A model generated the notes under the pieces. The model worked only from the letters and a program-made list of their open reading frames with translations. It made no database searches and was not told the origin of the DNA. DNA of 64,000 bases, from NCBI GenBank assembly GCA_019914945.1, contig CM034108.1:6086001-6150000 (forward strand), given 5' to 3'. Position numbers and translations under genes: made by a program. Below, piece by piece: positions 12,701 to 23,416 of the stretch (its first letter is position 1; each line of letters begins with the position of its first letter). This DNA comes from Typha latifolia (taxonomy: Eukaryota > Streptophyta > Magnoliopsida > Poales > Typhaceae).

Positions 12701-13522
12701 CTTAGGATTAGTGTTTAACAATACTAAGACACAATCGAAGGCTCAAAACATGTTAATACATTTTTTTTGGATGTGATAGATCTTGCTCTTGAATCCTATC
12801 CTAGCCTTTCCCATCTAACCAAATTGGTTTATACTGGTCTAATTTCTATTGATCCTCTGATCTAATGCTTGCCTAAATTTTCATTATCTTCTTGGATTGT
12901 GGCTAATTCAAACTTTAATAGATCTGATTATTCCCTTGGATCACACATGAAGTAAATATGCCGGTTTACAAAGTGCAACATGCATGAACTGTTGTGAAAG
13001 TTATCACCATAAATTATTGGATACAGTTTCATTGCTCAATCCAAATGATAAGTTGATGTAATGCAGTCTGTTCTTATATTACAGCATCAAAATTTTGAAG
13101 CTTATTTACTGTCATTATATCAAATATACAACAGTTTTACTCTAATATCTTGTTTGGTATCTTTTGAGAATCTACATTGTCACTATTTTCTCTGTACCAT
13201 GCGGAGGCACATTTCTCTTCTTTTTAAGAATGATTTCAATCTGCAGGTCCAGATGGACAACAATCAACCTAGGCAGGCATCATCATCGAACTTCACTAGC
13301 TCTCAATTAAAATCTGCTCCATCCAGAACAAAATCTCAGGAAGATGTGATTTCTGGTTCCTCCCTATTTGAGATTTTGCGTCAGTCATCTGTCAGTTTTG
13401 ACAGAAAAGTAGAGTATAAAAGTGGAAGTAGCAGTCATCTAATTAGAGAAACTCAAACTGCCAACCAATTTTCAGCATTTAAATTGGGAAGGAAAATTTC
13501 CAAGGTGGAAGCAAGAGACTGA
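3743..13522 (+). CDS. Claspin/Mrc1-like replication-checkpoint mediator, 11 coding exons
   Basis: I read exons 3743-4342, 4443-4497, 4591-4690, 4818-4938, 5045-5122, 7516-7643, 8176-8743, 8895-9009, 9098-9144, 9850-9984 and 13247-13522. All introns are GT-AG and phases agree, giving 740 residues. The start is the ATG at 3743; the open frame extends further 5' but has no earlier ATG. A lysine run (residues about 169-175) is a likely nuclear signal. The best family evidence is exon 7 (residues 361-550): an acidic stretch with FVDDEAEE at 395-402, then a helical segment with KWLEQQDAAETENVLQRL. This resembles the Mrc1-like domain of Claspin, which links stalled forks to checkpoint kinase. Exon 2-3 residues ERKDYLDQIHAESQRLLR and the C-terminal SLFEILRQSSVSF also look conserved. 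The donor after exon 4 (4938 or 4935) and the donor after exon 8 (9009) are least certain. I see no disabling change. Confidence 0.8.
5123..7515 (+). other. intron 5 of the Claspin-like gene
   Basis: This is a 2.4-kb AT-rich intron bounded by GTTAGC and TGCAG. It contains the hAT-like element at 6239-6537. The open frames seen inside it (for example 6699-6968) have no family features and are interrupted by AT-rich sequence, so I do not call genes here. Confidence 0.7.
6239..6537. mobile_element. short hAT-like non-autonomous element (MITE) in intron 5
   Basis: This ~300-bp unit begins TAGGAGTGTCAAT and ends ATTGTCACCCCTA, which are imperfect terminal inverted repeats of the hAT type. The 8-bp flanks, gttctggt and gatttgat, agree at five of eight positions and look like a decayed target duplication. 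Its interior is rich in 'gggtta' and 'aacacgaacac' motifs also seen in the subterminal parts of the larger element at 13838-16319, which suggests one family. Confidence 0.6.
7695..7913 (+). repeat. 109-bp tandem duplication in intron 6
   Basis: Copies 7695-7803 and 7804-7913 are nearly identical, with a few substitutions and one indel near the 3' end of the unit. They lie within the intron between exons 6 and 7 and do not touch a splice site. The high identity implies a recent event. Confidence 0.9.
9985..13246 (+). other. intron 10 of the Claspin-like gene
   Basis: This 3.3-kb AT-rich intron lies between GTAAAG and CTGCAG. I find no recognisable domain or transposon coding in it. It has a small TA/TG microsatellite near 12575-12593 and several homopolymer runs. 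Open frames of 70-90 codons here are not supported by any motif. Confidence 0.65.
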
Positions 13523-13837
13523 TGCATAGCAACTGGAAAAGCACGAAAGTAGCTTTCGCAATATCGCCAGTGAATAAATTATTGATTGTGTGTTAGTGAA
13601 TGCGTTATCTTCAAGTATCTAAGACGTGATCAGGAGGAAAGAGGACCTGCAGGTTTCTCAATTCAGACAATGTTTTAGAGTTCAACGGACTGCGATATCA
13701 TTTATATGGCTGTAAAGAATGCCGAAGCAAGTTATTCAATTAGATCATGCATGGCAAAGCTGAGACAGATAAATAGAATATACTGAATTGACTGGCCGTG
13801 GTGTTCTGGAATTACTGGATTGTATTTGATAAATATG
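13523..13837. other. 3' flank of the Claspin-like gene
   Basis: The stop is followed by unique-looking sequence, probably the 3' untranslated region, up to the start of transposon sequence near 13838. I cannot place the polyadenylation site with confidence. Confidence 0.4.
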
Positions 13838-14418
13838 AATACGATCCGATTAATAAATGGGTAACACGATACGACTCATTTAATCTGTTTAATAAATGGG
13901 TTGGGTTAACACGACACGCTAATACGATCTGTCTAATTTGTATACTTAAATGGATCTTATTAATCCGACACGTTAACACGATTTGTCTAACCTGTTTAAT
14001 ATAAATTTTATATAAAATTTAATATTTACTAATTTATCATATATAAATAGTTTATTACATAAATAAAATAATTTATTTTTAACTCAAAATTACAATCCTA
14101 ATAATTTATCATAATAAAAGTTCATACAATAGAGTTTAGAACAAAGTTTACTCTTAAAAAGTGTATTATATATTTATACAAACAAAATAATACATTTTTA
14201 ACTCAAAATTTATATAACATTAAAATTACAATTCTAATAATTTATCATTACAAAAGTCCATACAATGGAGTTTAGAATAAAGTTCTAACAAAGTTTCAAT
14301 AAAGTTTAGAACAAAGTCCATATAATCCCATGACAATTAGAATAAAATTTAGAGTTTACAATTCATTATAAATCACAAATAGTTTGAAATATGTAAACAC
14401 TATCATTAAGTCCAAATA

Positions 14419-14815
14419 TCATGACCTTGTCAAAAAGAACAAAGGGTAAATATCTAAAATATAAGATATATATAAAATTTTCTTTCTATACATTTTCAAA
14501 ACATTTGCCATAGCTATATTTCTACTAATATGTTTGATTTTATCACATAAGTAACTGTGCAATATTCTAACTTGTTCATAATTAACAAATTGAAAAATTA
14601 ATTCATGCTTAACAATTATTATTGTCATCAATTCACAGTATTTCTCTTGATCAAATTTAAAAATTTGTAAAGACATTTATCTTTTTGATTTGGCAAGGAA
14701 TAATTGGTCAATATTTTTACTTTTCAACTTTAGGCATAGAGATATATGGCGTTTTATATTTTCAGTTTCGTACTTACTATTTGATATGTATATAACACCA
14801 CACAATTTACATTTA
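14419..14815 (-). pseudogene. hAT transposase fragment with BED zinc finger
   Basis: Reading the minus strand, 14815-14734 encodes a BED-type zinc finger with C-K-L-C at the start and R-H-I-S-L-C at the end, the usual C-x2-C...H-x(3-5)-C arrangement that binds transposon ends. The frame meets a TAA at 14679-14677, directly before an ATG. It then continues in the same frame into a region with ISRNIAMANVLKMY, characteristic of the segment that follows the BED finger in plant hAT transposases. Recognisable protein ends near 14480. No RNase H-like catalytic core or dimerisation domain remains. Confidence 0.75.
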
Positions 14816-14980
14816 ACTCTCTTTTAACTCATCTTCTCCTTTTGGTATCTCGATAAACACTTCCTAAACACTAGATATTTGTTTTTTTTCTTTTACTACT
14901 AGATTTCTCTCCACCTACTATGGGAGGAGAAACCTTCTCAGGAATATTTTCATCTTTAAAGAATATCTCTACACTATCAT

Positions 14981-15605
14981 CACCCATAACTAAAATGAAA
15001 GCAAGAAAAATAATATCATGACATGGAATCAAAGCTACAAAACTAAATTAAATTGAACTAAAATCAAGTGAGATGGACTTTGACTAAATAGATCTAAACA
15101 ATGATCAATAATTAAACACTTAAACTAATTAAAAACTTTGTATATAATTGATAAAAAGGCTAATGGATAAGATGCCACTATAAGATTAGTAAGATATTTA
15201 ACAAGCAAATTTAAGTAAAAAACACCCATAATTAAAATGAAAGCAAGAGAAATTATATTTTGACATGGAACCAAAGCTACGAAACTAAATTAAATTGAAC
15301 TAAAACCAAGTGAGATGGACTTGACTAAATAGATCTAACAAGAAATTTAAAAAATAATACAGTAAAGTAAGTAGCTAAATAATAATCAGTAATTAAACAC
15401 TTCAAACTAATTAAAAAGTTTGTATATGATTGATAAAAAGGCTAATGGATAAGATGCCACTATAAGTTATTACTAAGATATTTAACAAGCAAATCTAAAT
15501 AAAAAACACCCATAATTAAAATGAAAGCAAGAGAAATAATATCTTGACATGGAATCAAAGCCATGAAACTAAATTAAATTAAACTAAAATCAAGTGAGAT
15601 AGATC
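14981..15605 (+). repeat. tandem repeat of about 242-284 bp, 2.4 copies
   Basis: Units start at 14981, 15223 and 15507, each beginning 'cacccataa'. The second unit has an extra ~40 bp and the third is cut off at about 15605. They lie within the hAT remnant, between the BED-finger region and the GC-rich block. Confidence 0.85.
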
Positions 15606-16020
15606 CGACGGCATGAGGCAACGACAACTGAGGAGGCGAGGAGCTCGGGTGTTCGGCGGCGTGAAGAGCTTCGACGGTGTGAGGAGCTCCGACAGCATGA
15701 GGATGCAACGACGTGAGGACTCGACGACGTTAGTGAGGGGGATCGGTGGCGTGAGTGAAGGGGATCGGCGAGCTCGGGCGGCGTGAGGAAGCGTGAGTGA
15801 GGGAGAAGATACGACGTGAGAAGCTCCGGCGTGAGTGAGGGGAGATATCTGGTGTGAGGACCCGACAGTGTGAGGACCTCGGTCCTCGGGCGGCATGAGA
15901 AGCTCAGGCGCCGAGTGGTATGAGCGAGAAGCGCTGGTGGGGAGGAGGCGATGTGCCGATGTTACTCGGTGTGAAGAGTGAGGAGGGAAGGGGGCGCCGG
16001 TGTGAGGATTGAGGAAATGA
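15606..16020. other. GC-rich block with degenerate short repeats in the hAT remnant
   Basis: Composition switches abruptly from AT-rich to GC-rich. The block is made of imperfect repeats around 'gcgtgaggagctc'. The minus-strand open frame through it (15579-15896) is proline/serine/histidine-rich, has no family motif, and is probably a by-product of the repeat. Confidence 0.5.
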
Positions 16021-16319
16021 GTTTGGGTCTCAAGGTATTAGGGTCAAATTAGAGTGTGTGTGTGTGGGGGGGTCAACCCGACCGACTCCGACCTATTTAC
16101 TTAAATGGGTTAAACGAGTCAAGCGGGTTAGAGGTATAAACCCGAATACGACCCGATTAATAATCGGGTTAGGTACTTGGGGAAGGGGACGGTTTTGATA
16201 GATTGACCTTGTGGGTTGACCCGTTTATGACCCGAACTCGATTAACCTAAACCCAAATCCGATTAACAGCCAGATTATCGTGTCGGATTATCAGGTCGGG
16301 TCAAGTTTTGCCTCCCCTA

Positions 16320-16869
16320 ATGATTATGTATTAGGTTGATTCAAGATCTAATATGTGAAAAGTTTCTCCAAGTCTAAATATGTGCTTCCTCAAATGTGTT
16401 TGTTCAATGTGATGTTCTCTTTCCTATGAGTCATTCTTCATTCTTGATAAATTACGGTATTACATACTTCCTACATTGTAATACAAAATATTGTTGCCCT
16501 ATGTACTGTACATTTGATCTTTTAACAGGTACTAATTTGATTTGTGCAAATTCTACTACTCCAATGTAGATAACTAATTTTATCACGTAAAAAGGCTTGA
16601 TCCTCAACCCTATTTAATGGTTGTGATTGAATTCTGTCCTTAGTGCACTGATGGGAGTTTTATTTGTAAAAGCAATTCTCTGTAGCCTTGTAGTAGGACC
16701 CTTGGAGTGATTTTACCTATAATCGCAGTCCTCTTATTATGAAGCTAGTCTAAAAGACAGTATTATTTGATTCATGTTGTTGTTTTTTTAGTTAAATGTA
16801 TTTGAATTTATTCTGTTATCAGTTATTTCCAGTCAATTGTATGTTTTAAATCCAACATAATTACTACGT
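16320..16869. other. intergenic spacer
   Basis: This is about 550 bp of AT-rich sequence between the hAT end and the poly-T that marks the LINE tail. No gene or repeat was recognised. Confidence 0.5.
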
Positions 16870-17094
16870 TTTTATTTTTAATTTTTTTTTAAAGAAAGAT
16901 GGTCCATAAACTAATATCATTGATTTAGGTCATAATACCGATGGCATCTAGTTGTTCATTAGATAAGAGGTCATAAGACCTTTGACGAATAGTGCGTTGG
17001 GCCAGGAAATGAGCGTGGAACTTGTTAAGCCTGCTAGTAAATCCTAGTTTAATCTAAGGTTCATAGAGAGCAGTTGTTTACAATCAAGTACAAT

Positions 17095-17560
17095 GTGATG
17101 TATTACCTAGTTGAGATTGGCATCACGACCGTTGATCTAGTTGATTACTAACTGACTATTGCAAACCAACCATATCTCGTCCTTTAAATGGAGCTTGGAA
17201 AGCTTTGTCAAGCCTAGCAGAATGGCCTGTGCCTCACCAAATAAGGGGCTCAGGTAGTGATCGACGAAGATAGATTTAGCTAGCGGGACGGAGAGGGAGG
17301 TATGCTAAATGATATGCCTATATCACCAAGCAGTGTGGTATTCCATGCATCATCAACATATCCTGCTCCGCTGGCCACCACGACAGTCTCGTTCAATAGC
17401 GATCAATAAACTACTTGGCTGGGGTTATAGTGGAGCTTTGTCTAGAATTTTGGGTGTAGCTTGCTAGTGTGGAAGGCTACGACCTGAGTGAACAAGCAAC
17501 GAAGGAGGCAACGAAAAAGGAGATGATCTATAGTTTCGGTACCAGTCGAGCACATTTGTT
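17095..17560 (-). pseudogene. LINE zf-RVT and RNase H-like C-terminal region
   Basis: Minus strand 17560-17490 reads as a zinc-binding segment with an ETIDHLLFRC core, as in zf-RVT domains downstream of plant LINE reverse transcriptases. Minus strand 17255-17150 reads EAQAILLGLTKLSKLHLKDE, the RVT_3/RNase H-like pattern found at the C-terminus of such elements. Several stops and frame changes break both. Confidence 0.6.
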
Positions 17561-17574
17561 ACAAACCAAAAATA

Positions 17575-18480
17575 GAATGATATGGATGTAAGAAAATTAT
17601 GATATTTTAATGAGAGGAAGCCACGAAAGTCACAAATCTAAAGGCTTTGGTTCAAGCAATTCCAAGATCAAAGTAAAAAGATAAAACTAAAAATTAGATA
17701 GATTGACAATTATCCAATGTTGCGGCAGTTGTCGGAGAATAGCAGACGAACAAGAGTGGTGGTAGATGGTCGTAAGGTAGGGGGCTCATGGAGGTGATAG
17801 TGGCTATGGGTTTGGAGATAGAATTAGGGTTCTAAGTTAGATCTACTCCTAAGAAAATAAATGGTTATGATTAATTTATTTCTACTTCTAGATTATCTTA
17901 CTCTTACTCAGATAAACTTAAGGGTAAAATAATTTCTTAATACTTGGATGCTTAGATGATTAAACAAAGAAGCCTAGCCCCTTTATATATAGAGGTCGGG
18001 TGCAATGAGTTATACTCGAACTAGCCCTAAAGGCTTATATGACGCAAATTAGGACTTGTCCTAGATGCTTACATGACTTAATTAGACTTGCCTTAGTAGC
18101 TTACATGACTTAATTGGACTTACCTTAGTAGCTTACATAACTTAATTAGACTTGTCTTAGTGACTTACTTGACTTAACTAGACTTGTCTTAAGGACTTAC
18201 ATGACATAACTAGACTTGCTTTAAAGGCATACATAAGAGATAAATATGAACCAATTAAAAGACAAATAGACTCAATCTATGGAGCTCAATATCCCCCTAA
18301 TTGAATCTAATCAAACTTGCATCGTATCCTAAACCACCCAGCAAGGTTAGATGGCAAATAAGCTCCCTTTTGCGAAGGAAAAGGCGGAGGCCACACCTAT
18401 TGAATCCCCACTAGAAATTCCTAATAATGCCATTGATCTCTTTTAAGTAAAAGTTTTGGCAAGAATAGACTGGTATAACA
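17575..18480. other. unassigned insertion inside the LINE, with a 32-bp minisatellite
   Basis: LINE coding is interrupted here by non-coding sequence. On the minus strand it looks promoter/LTR-like, with a TATATATA-type box near 17982-17990, but I cannot define termini or target duplications. The repeat at 18033-18226 lies within it. Confidence 0.4.
18033..18226 (+). repeat. 32-bp tandem repeat, six units
   Basis: The units, based on GCTTACATGACTTAATTAG, start at 18067, 18099, 18131, 18163 and 18195, an exact 32-bp period. A more diverged unit precedes them. Divergence increases toward both ends. Confidence 0.9.
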
Positions 18481-18599
18481 CTTAGCACATATTTGATGAT
18501 AGTAAGTTAGCCTACGTGAGTGAGGAGGTTGCACTTTCACGGGGCTAGCCTAGACTTGATTTTTTACAAAATGAAATGATACGCTTGACGTTTAGGAGA

Positions 18600-19927
18600 G
18601 GGGAGGAGGAGAGGGTTACCCAAGTACCTATCACCTAGAAAAGTGGTTTCAAGTTTATGACACTCAATATGCTTGCTTTCCTCTTCTGAGCAATATGATT
18701 ACCGAAATGGACAAATGATTTATCCACATTTAGCTCTTAACCTGAGATGGCACAAAAGAGGCTAAGAATGTTGGTGATAGCAAACACTTCATTCTCAATA
18801 GCTTTTCCAAAAATGAGTAGGTCATCAGCAAAAAAGGAGATATGAATGACTTGGAGCACTACGGGCTATCTTAATACCTTTAAGATTTCCTTCCTCGGTA
18901 GCCAACTTGAAGAGAAAAGAGAGGATGTTGATCCCTAAGATAAAGAGATAGGAGGATAGCGGGCACCTTGCCTTAGTCCCCTAGAAGGCTTAAAGAAACC
19001 ACTTGCGTTTCCATTTATTTCAAAAGCTAAGGAAGAAGTCGAGATACATTGAAAGATGAGGTTGGAATAACTGCTTGGAAAAACATAGAGATCAAGGCAA
19101 TTCCTTATAAAAGTTTAATCAATTAGATCAAATGCCTTGGATAAATTGGCCTTGAGCATAAAGTAGACTTTCTTGCTTAATAAAGTTTTCGTAGAATAAA
19201 CCATCTCTTGCATAATAACCTAGTTGTCCAGGATTTGCTTACCTAGGACAAAGGCTTTTTGAGGCTCAAAAATAAGATCAGGAAGTAAGAGCTTCATTCT
19301 CATAGCTAAGAGCTTCGATATGATTTTATAGATAGTGTTACAAAGCCTAATAGATCTAAAAACATTTACTGATTCAGTGATAACCTTCTTTTTTATAAGA
19401 ACAATAACTATTTTGTTGATGCCTTCGTCCAGAGTACCAAAAGAGAAGAAATCCTTGATATCTTGGCAGATCGTTGGTTTTAAATCTGCCCAAAAGAGCT
19501 GGTAGAATTGTGTAGTTGGACTATCGGGTCCATGGGCCTTGGACTTAAGTTTTTGACAATGGAGGTTATCTCCTCTTTAGAGGGAGATAGATATGCAAAG
19601 GTTGTTGAAAGCATCCAAGGGGTTTTTGGGGGAGGGAATTTCAGTTCAGATGATCTAAGTTCTTGATAACTATGAGGTTAGTGGCCTTGAAAATATTCCT
19701 ATAATGTGATACAAATAAATCTTTGATTTGCCTTTGATCATAAGTCCAATTATCGTTCTCCGCAAATGTAGAATCTCCTTCCTCCTCTTGTGGTAGGAGG
19801 CAATGGAGTGGAAGAACTTTGAGTTTTGGTGGCCATGTTGAAACCACTTGATGCAAGAGCATTGTGTCCGGAACATCTCACTTTTGAGAAGATCTTCGTG
19901 TTTAGAGCACAGGAAATTTTCACTCAT
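18600..19927 (-). pseudogene. LINE reverse transcriptase, broken
   Basis: On the minus strand, 19860-19740 reads CIKWFQHGHQNSKFFHSIAS, the pre-RT motif of plant L1-type elements. At about 19370-19240 it reads LCNTIYKIISKLLAMRMK followed by QKAFVLGKQILDN, then LSKAFDLID near 19150. The catalytic box is F-A-D-D at 18832-18821, giving FADDLLIFGKAIENE. Stops and frameshifts separate the blocks, so no product is expected. Residue order and the FADD box identify the family securely. Confidence 0.8.
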
Positions 19928-20228
19928 AGGTTCACTCCATTTCCTACAATTATGTAGAAAGAGAATCTCGCTCTCAATAGACTCAATTTCCTTTTAGAGG
20001 TTATGGTTGTTGGAGCAAGCCTATTGCTTGATCTAAGGAATACAGCTGGCAGATCAGCTTTTAGAGATAGCAATTTTTTTAGATAGGATCTCGAGGAATA
20101 TAGTTGGAATCAGTCCTTAAAGAGGAACGCATATTGTGGAGAAAGCTTCTGTGCTTTGAATTATCGCAGGGCCTCCACACCCTCAATAATTCTTGGCTAT
20201 GATCTCCATTTCTTTGTTGGCGATGGAA

Positions 20229-20737
20229 TGATGGGTTCTTGTACCAAAAGGTCGGCTACGGAATAATTCCTTAAGATCTGAATTTATTACAGGAATTAGT
20301 CCGCACAATCATAGAAAAATATTCTTCAGATATTCTCTTGTAGTTAAAAAATTACGAAACTAAATGGATTAGATTCGTAACTTCCTGACTACAACTTTTG
20401 TATTTATGTCCTTCACAGATTTGAACTAAAACTATGAAGAAAATACAGAATAACGTTAGTGATGGTGGTGGTAATGGGTGGAGTGGATGTTAGGGTAATG
20501 GATGAGTATGGAGATGAAGGTGGATGGGGGATGTGATTAAGGGAAATAGACAAAGGGAATGAAGTTGTCGAGATTCCAAAAAAGATGGGTGGCTCGATAG
20601 TCGAGGGAGATTAGAAGTTGGGAGAAACCTTGCCAACGGTAGAGGTGGAAGGATGGTAAAGAGGGAGGAGGGAGATTATGGTAGATAGATGAAAGAGAGG
20701 CAAGAAATCAATATTCCAATAGCATAATAAATTTGGC
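20229..20737 (-). repeat. family B LTR, inverted, 3' part
   Basis: On + it starts TGATGGGTTCTTG, the exact inverse of the family B LTR terminus CAAGAACCCATCA seen at 39911. It continues through U5 and R in reverse and stops near 20737, before the palindrome array. There it joins a forward family B LTR head to head. Confidence 0.8.
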
Positions 20738-21478
20738 GATCATTAGGTTCGAATGCCCTTGCGAATGCCTGCATTAGGTTCACAAATACAGAGAACGCAT
20801 ATTGTGCGTTCGAACGCGGTCGGGCGAGTTCGAACGCCTGCATAGAGTTCGCACATACATAAAACGTGTTTTGGTGAGTTCGAACGAGATCGGGAGCGTT
20901 CGAATGCGATCGACGGGAATGTTCTAGAATTAGGGTTTCATATTGTTTTAGGATTTATTGGCTAACCTCTATATATATGTGGAAGGCAACCAACTTCGTA
21001 ATGCTATTGGATTATTGAATTCTTGCCTCTTATCTTCTTTCTCCTCCCTCTTCACCAACCTTCCACCTCTACCGTTGGCAAGGTTTCTCCTAACTTCAAA
21101 TCTCTTTCGACTGTCGAGCCCATCCTCTTCTTTGGGATCTCAACCACTTCGTTCCCTTCGTCTATATCTCTTAATCACATTTACCATTCACCTTCATCTC
21201 CATACCCATCCATAACCCTAATATCCACTCCACCCATCACCACCACCATCACCTACATTATTCCGTGTTTCTATCCCTGCTATAATTTAAATCTGTGAAG
21301 GGAGTACAAGAGTTGTAGATCAGAAAGTTACGGATCTATCCAATTAGTTTCGTAATTTTCGGACTACTGGAGAATATTTGACAATAATTTTCCCACGGTA
21401 TCGCAGATTGATTCCTGTAATACATCTAGATCTTGAAGGAATCGTTGCGTAGCCTATCTTTGGTTCAAAAACTCATCA
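20738..21478 (+). repeat. family B LTR, forward (5' LTR of B1), 5'-truncated
   Basis: The first ~90 bp (TGATACACTTAG and following) is missing. The remaining U3 holds the GTTCGAACGC array (about 20750-20925), then the TATA region (TATATATA near 20972). The LTR ends CTCATCA at 21478 and a primer-binding-site array follows. Confidence 0.8.
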
Positions 21479-21480
21479 AG

Positions 21481-21533
21481 TGGTATCGGAACTTATCAAT
21501 TGGTAACAGAGCTAATCAAACTGATATCAAAGT
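21481..21533 (+). promoter_or_regulatory. tandem primer-binding-site array of B1 (three units)
   Basis: Three decayed copies of the initiator-tRNA-Met primer-binding site TGGTATCAGAGC start at 21481, 21501 and 21522. The 20-21 bp spacing matches the array at 57281-57400. Confidence 0.7.
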
Positions 21534-21556
21534 AGGCGAACCTCAGACCTCCATTA

Positions 21557-23406
21557 ATGGTTGAAACAAGGAAGATGACATCAACAAAGAGACCTATGGA
21601 GAGCATACCGACAAGGGAAGACTCAATCCACGGTGACCCTAGCCGTGAGGTCGATTCTTTTAGAGCGACCATGGCAGGACCGAGTCAACCAACATCCATG
21701 AGTGCGAATATGGATTAACTTAGGGGCATGTTCCATACATTGATGCATAGAGTTGACTCAATTCAAAAGGATCACAATGATTTCAAGGAATATGTTAAGA
21801 ACCGATTTGATTCGTTATATCCTCGACAGTGATCAGAGTTTCAAGAAGGACCAGCAGTGAGACCTCATTGAATTGATACCCCACAGGTCCAGGTGCGTCA
21901 TGTGAGTGTCAATGATCCCCTCTTACCTATGCCCACACATCATTCCTCACATCCGTTACAAAACCCAAGATCGGTGGTGGTGGAACCCGAGAGGCGTGCG
22001 GCACTGGTGCACTTCGTCGATGAGGAGGATTGGCACTATGAGGATGAGGTTGATCCCTATGGAGATGGTGATGAACGTGCTCAAGGATTTAGAGAAGGTG
22101 ATCAACTTGCACAAAGGTTTAGACCTAAACCAAAGATCTTTCGCGAACCCAACAATGCTATTTAGGGGAGAATGCATGCTTGGACTTCCCAAAATTCCAA
22201 GACGGTGATCTAACGGATTGAGTGTTTCAAGTTGAACAATATTTTGATTGTCAAGGTATAGCAGAAGATGCAAAAGTACAGATGGCAAGCTTTCACCTCC
22301 AAGGAACGACATTGTATTGGTATAGATCGATTCTTCGTGGTGGCGGATTTATCGAATGGGTTAATTTTTGTAGGAGGATTACATGTAGATTTGGGACAAT
22401 GGCATATGAAGATTTTGCTGCCACATTAAGCAAGATGGTTCAAAGGACGACCGTATTAGAGTACCAAGCTGAGTTTGAGAGAGTTAGTAGTCGTTGTGAG
22501 TCACATTGGCCTGAACGGACATTGATGAGTACATTTATTTTAGGGCTGCGGGATGAGATACAAGTAGATGTTCGTGCTCTATGTCCTACTACTCTTGAGG
22601 AGGCCTTTGAGAAGGCCGTGAGGATAGAACGAAATCATAAGGCTCTAAAGATGGCAACGAAAATAAATTGGGGCAACCGAGATATGTGGTTTGCATCTAA
22701 AACGCCGGCTGAAAATTCTACAATTTCAAAAATAGCGGCTGCGAGTACTAGACTACGACCACATTTGAGACCTTCTTCCGATGTTAGAGGAGGCACAACT
22801 CCCTCATGTTCGAACTCTCACACCTGCCCAGGTGGAGGAGCGAAGAGCGAAGGGCCGTTGTTTTCGATGTGATGAGCGTTTCACCCCCGGTCATCGGTGT
22901 TCTAAACCGATCAGGAGTGTGATGCCTATCGATGGTCTTGAGGAGGATGATGAGGTTGTTGATGATGGAGAATGTCTAGAGAAGGTCCACGAGGAGACCA
23001 TTGAGGAGGGCGTGGAGGAAGATATCCAAGCTGAAATATCGATGCATACATATTCGGATATTTCCGCACCGAGGACGTTACGAGTAGACAAACTCGTTAG
23101 AAAGCATTGTGTCACATTCTCATTGATTCGGGGAGTACACACAACTTTCTAGATGAGAGGTTAGTGAGGATATTGAGTTTGGATGACGAACTGACAACAA
23201 GATTTGACGTTGCTATTGGAGACGGCATGAAACTTAAGGCGAAGAGCTTGCGTTGCCGGGTCGGTATACAAGTGCAAGGACACGACATCATTGTGGACAT
23301 GTATCTGTTGGCGCTGCGAGGAGCGGACATTGTCCTTGGTGCTCAATGGTTACAAAGTTTGGGACTCGTCACATTTGATTTTCCGGAGCATGTGGATGAA
23401 ATTTAA
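21557..23406 (+). pseudogene. B1 gag and protease, no reverse transcriptase
   Basis: Gag starts at the ATG at 21557 and runs in several frames: an acidic N-terminal region (to about 22165), the retrotransposon gag domain (about 22215-22680, with FCRRITCRFG and STFILGLRDEIQVDVRAL), a zinc knuckle C-x2-C-x7-H-x-C (about 22857-22905), then an aspartic protease with an intact active site LIDSGSTHNF (about 23115-23150). At least two frameshifts and several stops break it. Right after the protease domain, at 23416, the sequence passes straight into an intact LTR start. RT, RNase H, integrase and polypurine tract are all missing. Confidence 0.85.
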
Positions 23407-23416
23407 ATAAGAAAAC

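Larger units (their letters stand above)
13838..16319 (-). mobile_element. hAT-family element remnant
   Basis: The minus-strand end begins TAGGGGAGGCAAAA at 16319, a hAT-like terminus, followed by subterminal repeats of 'gggttaacacgacacg' type. Similar subterminal motifs appear at 13838-13990, but the opposite terminus is not clear, so the left boundary is approximate. Inside are a GC-rich block (15606-16020), a tandem repeat (14981-15605) and a transposase N-terminal fragment (14419-14815). The rest of the transposase is absent or unrecognisable. Confidence 0.65.
16870..20228 (-). mobile_element. decayed LINE (L1-like non-LTR retrotransposon)
   Basis: Oriented on the minus strand, it ends in a poly-A tract (poly-T at about 16878-16893 on +). 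In minus-strand order I can read a pre-RT segment, reverse transcriptase, a zf-RVT-like zinc region and an RNase H-like tail, in several frames with stops. An unrelated segment (about 17575-18480) interrupts it. At 20228 it is cut by an outward-facing family B LTR end. The endonuclease domain is not visible. Its 5' end may continue at 39912-40160, on the far side of the family B complex. Confidence 0.75.

Noticed and set aside
15579..15896. 105-codon frame in the GC-rich block of the hAT remnant
   Set aside because: The composition mirrors the short DNA repeats, and it is not in frame with the BED-finger fragment in any continuous way.
20958..21298. Frames of 85-91 codons in family B LTRs rich in Leu/Ser/His/Pro
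   Set aside because: They fall in the transcribed part of an LTR and recur in other LTR copies with breaks, so they are leader sequence, not genes.
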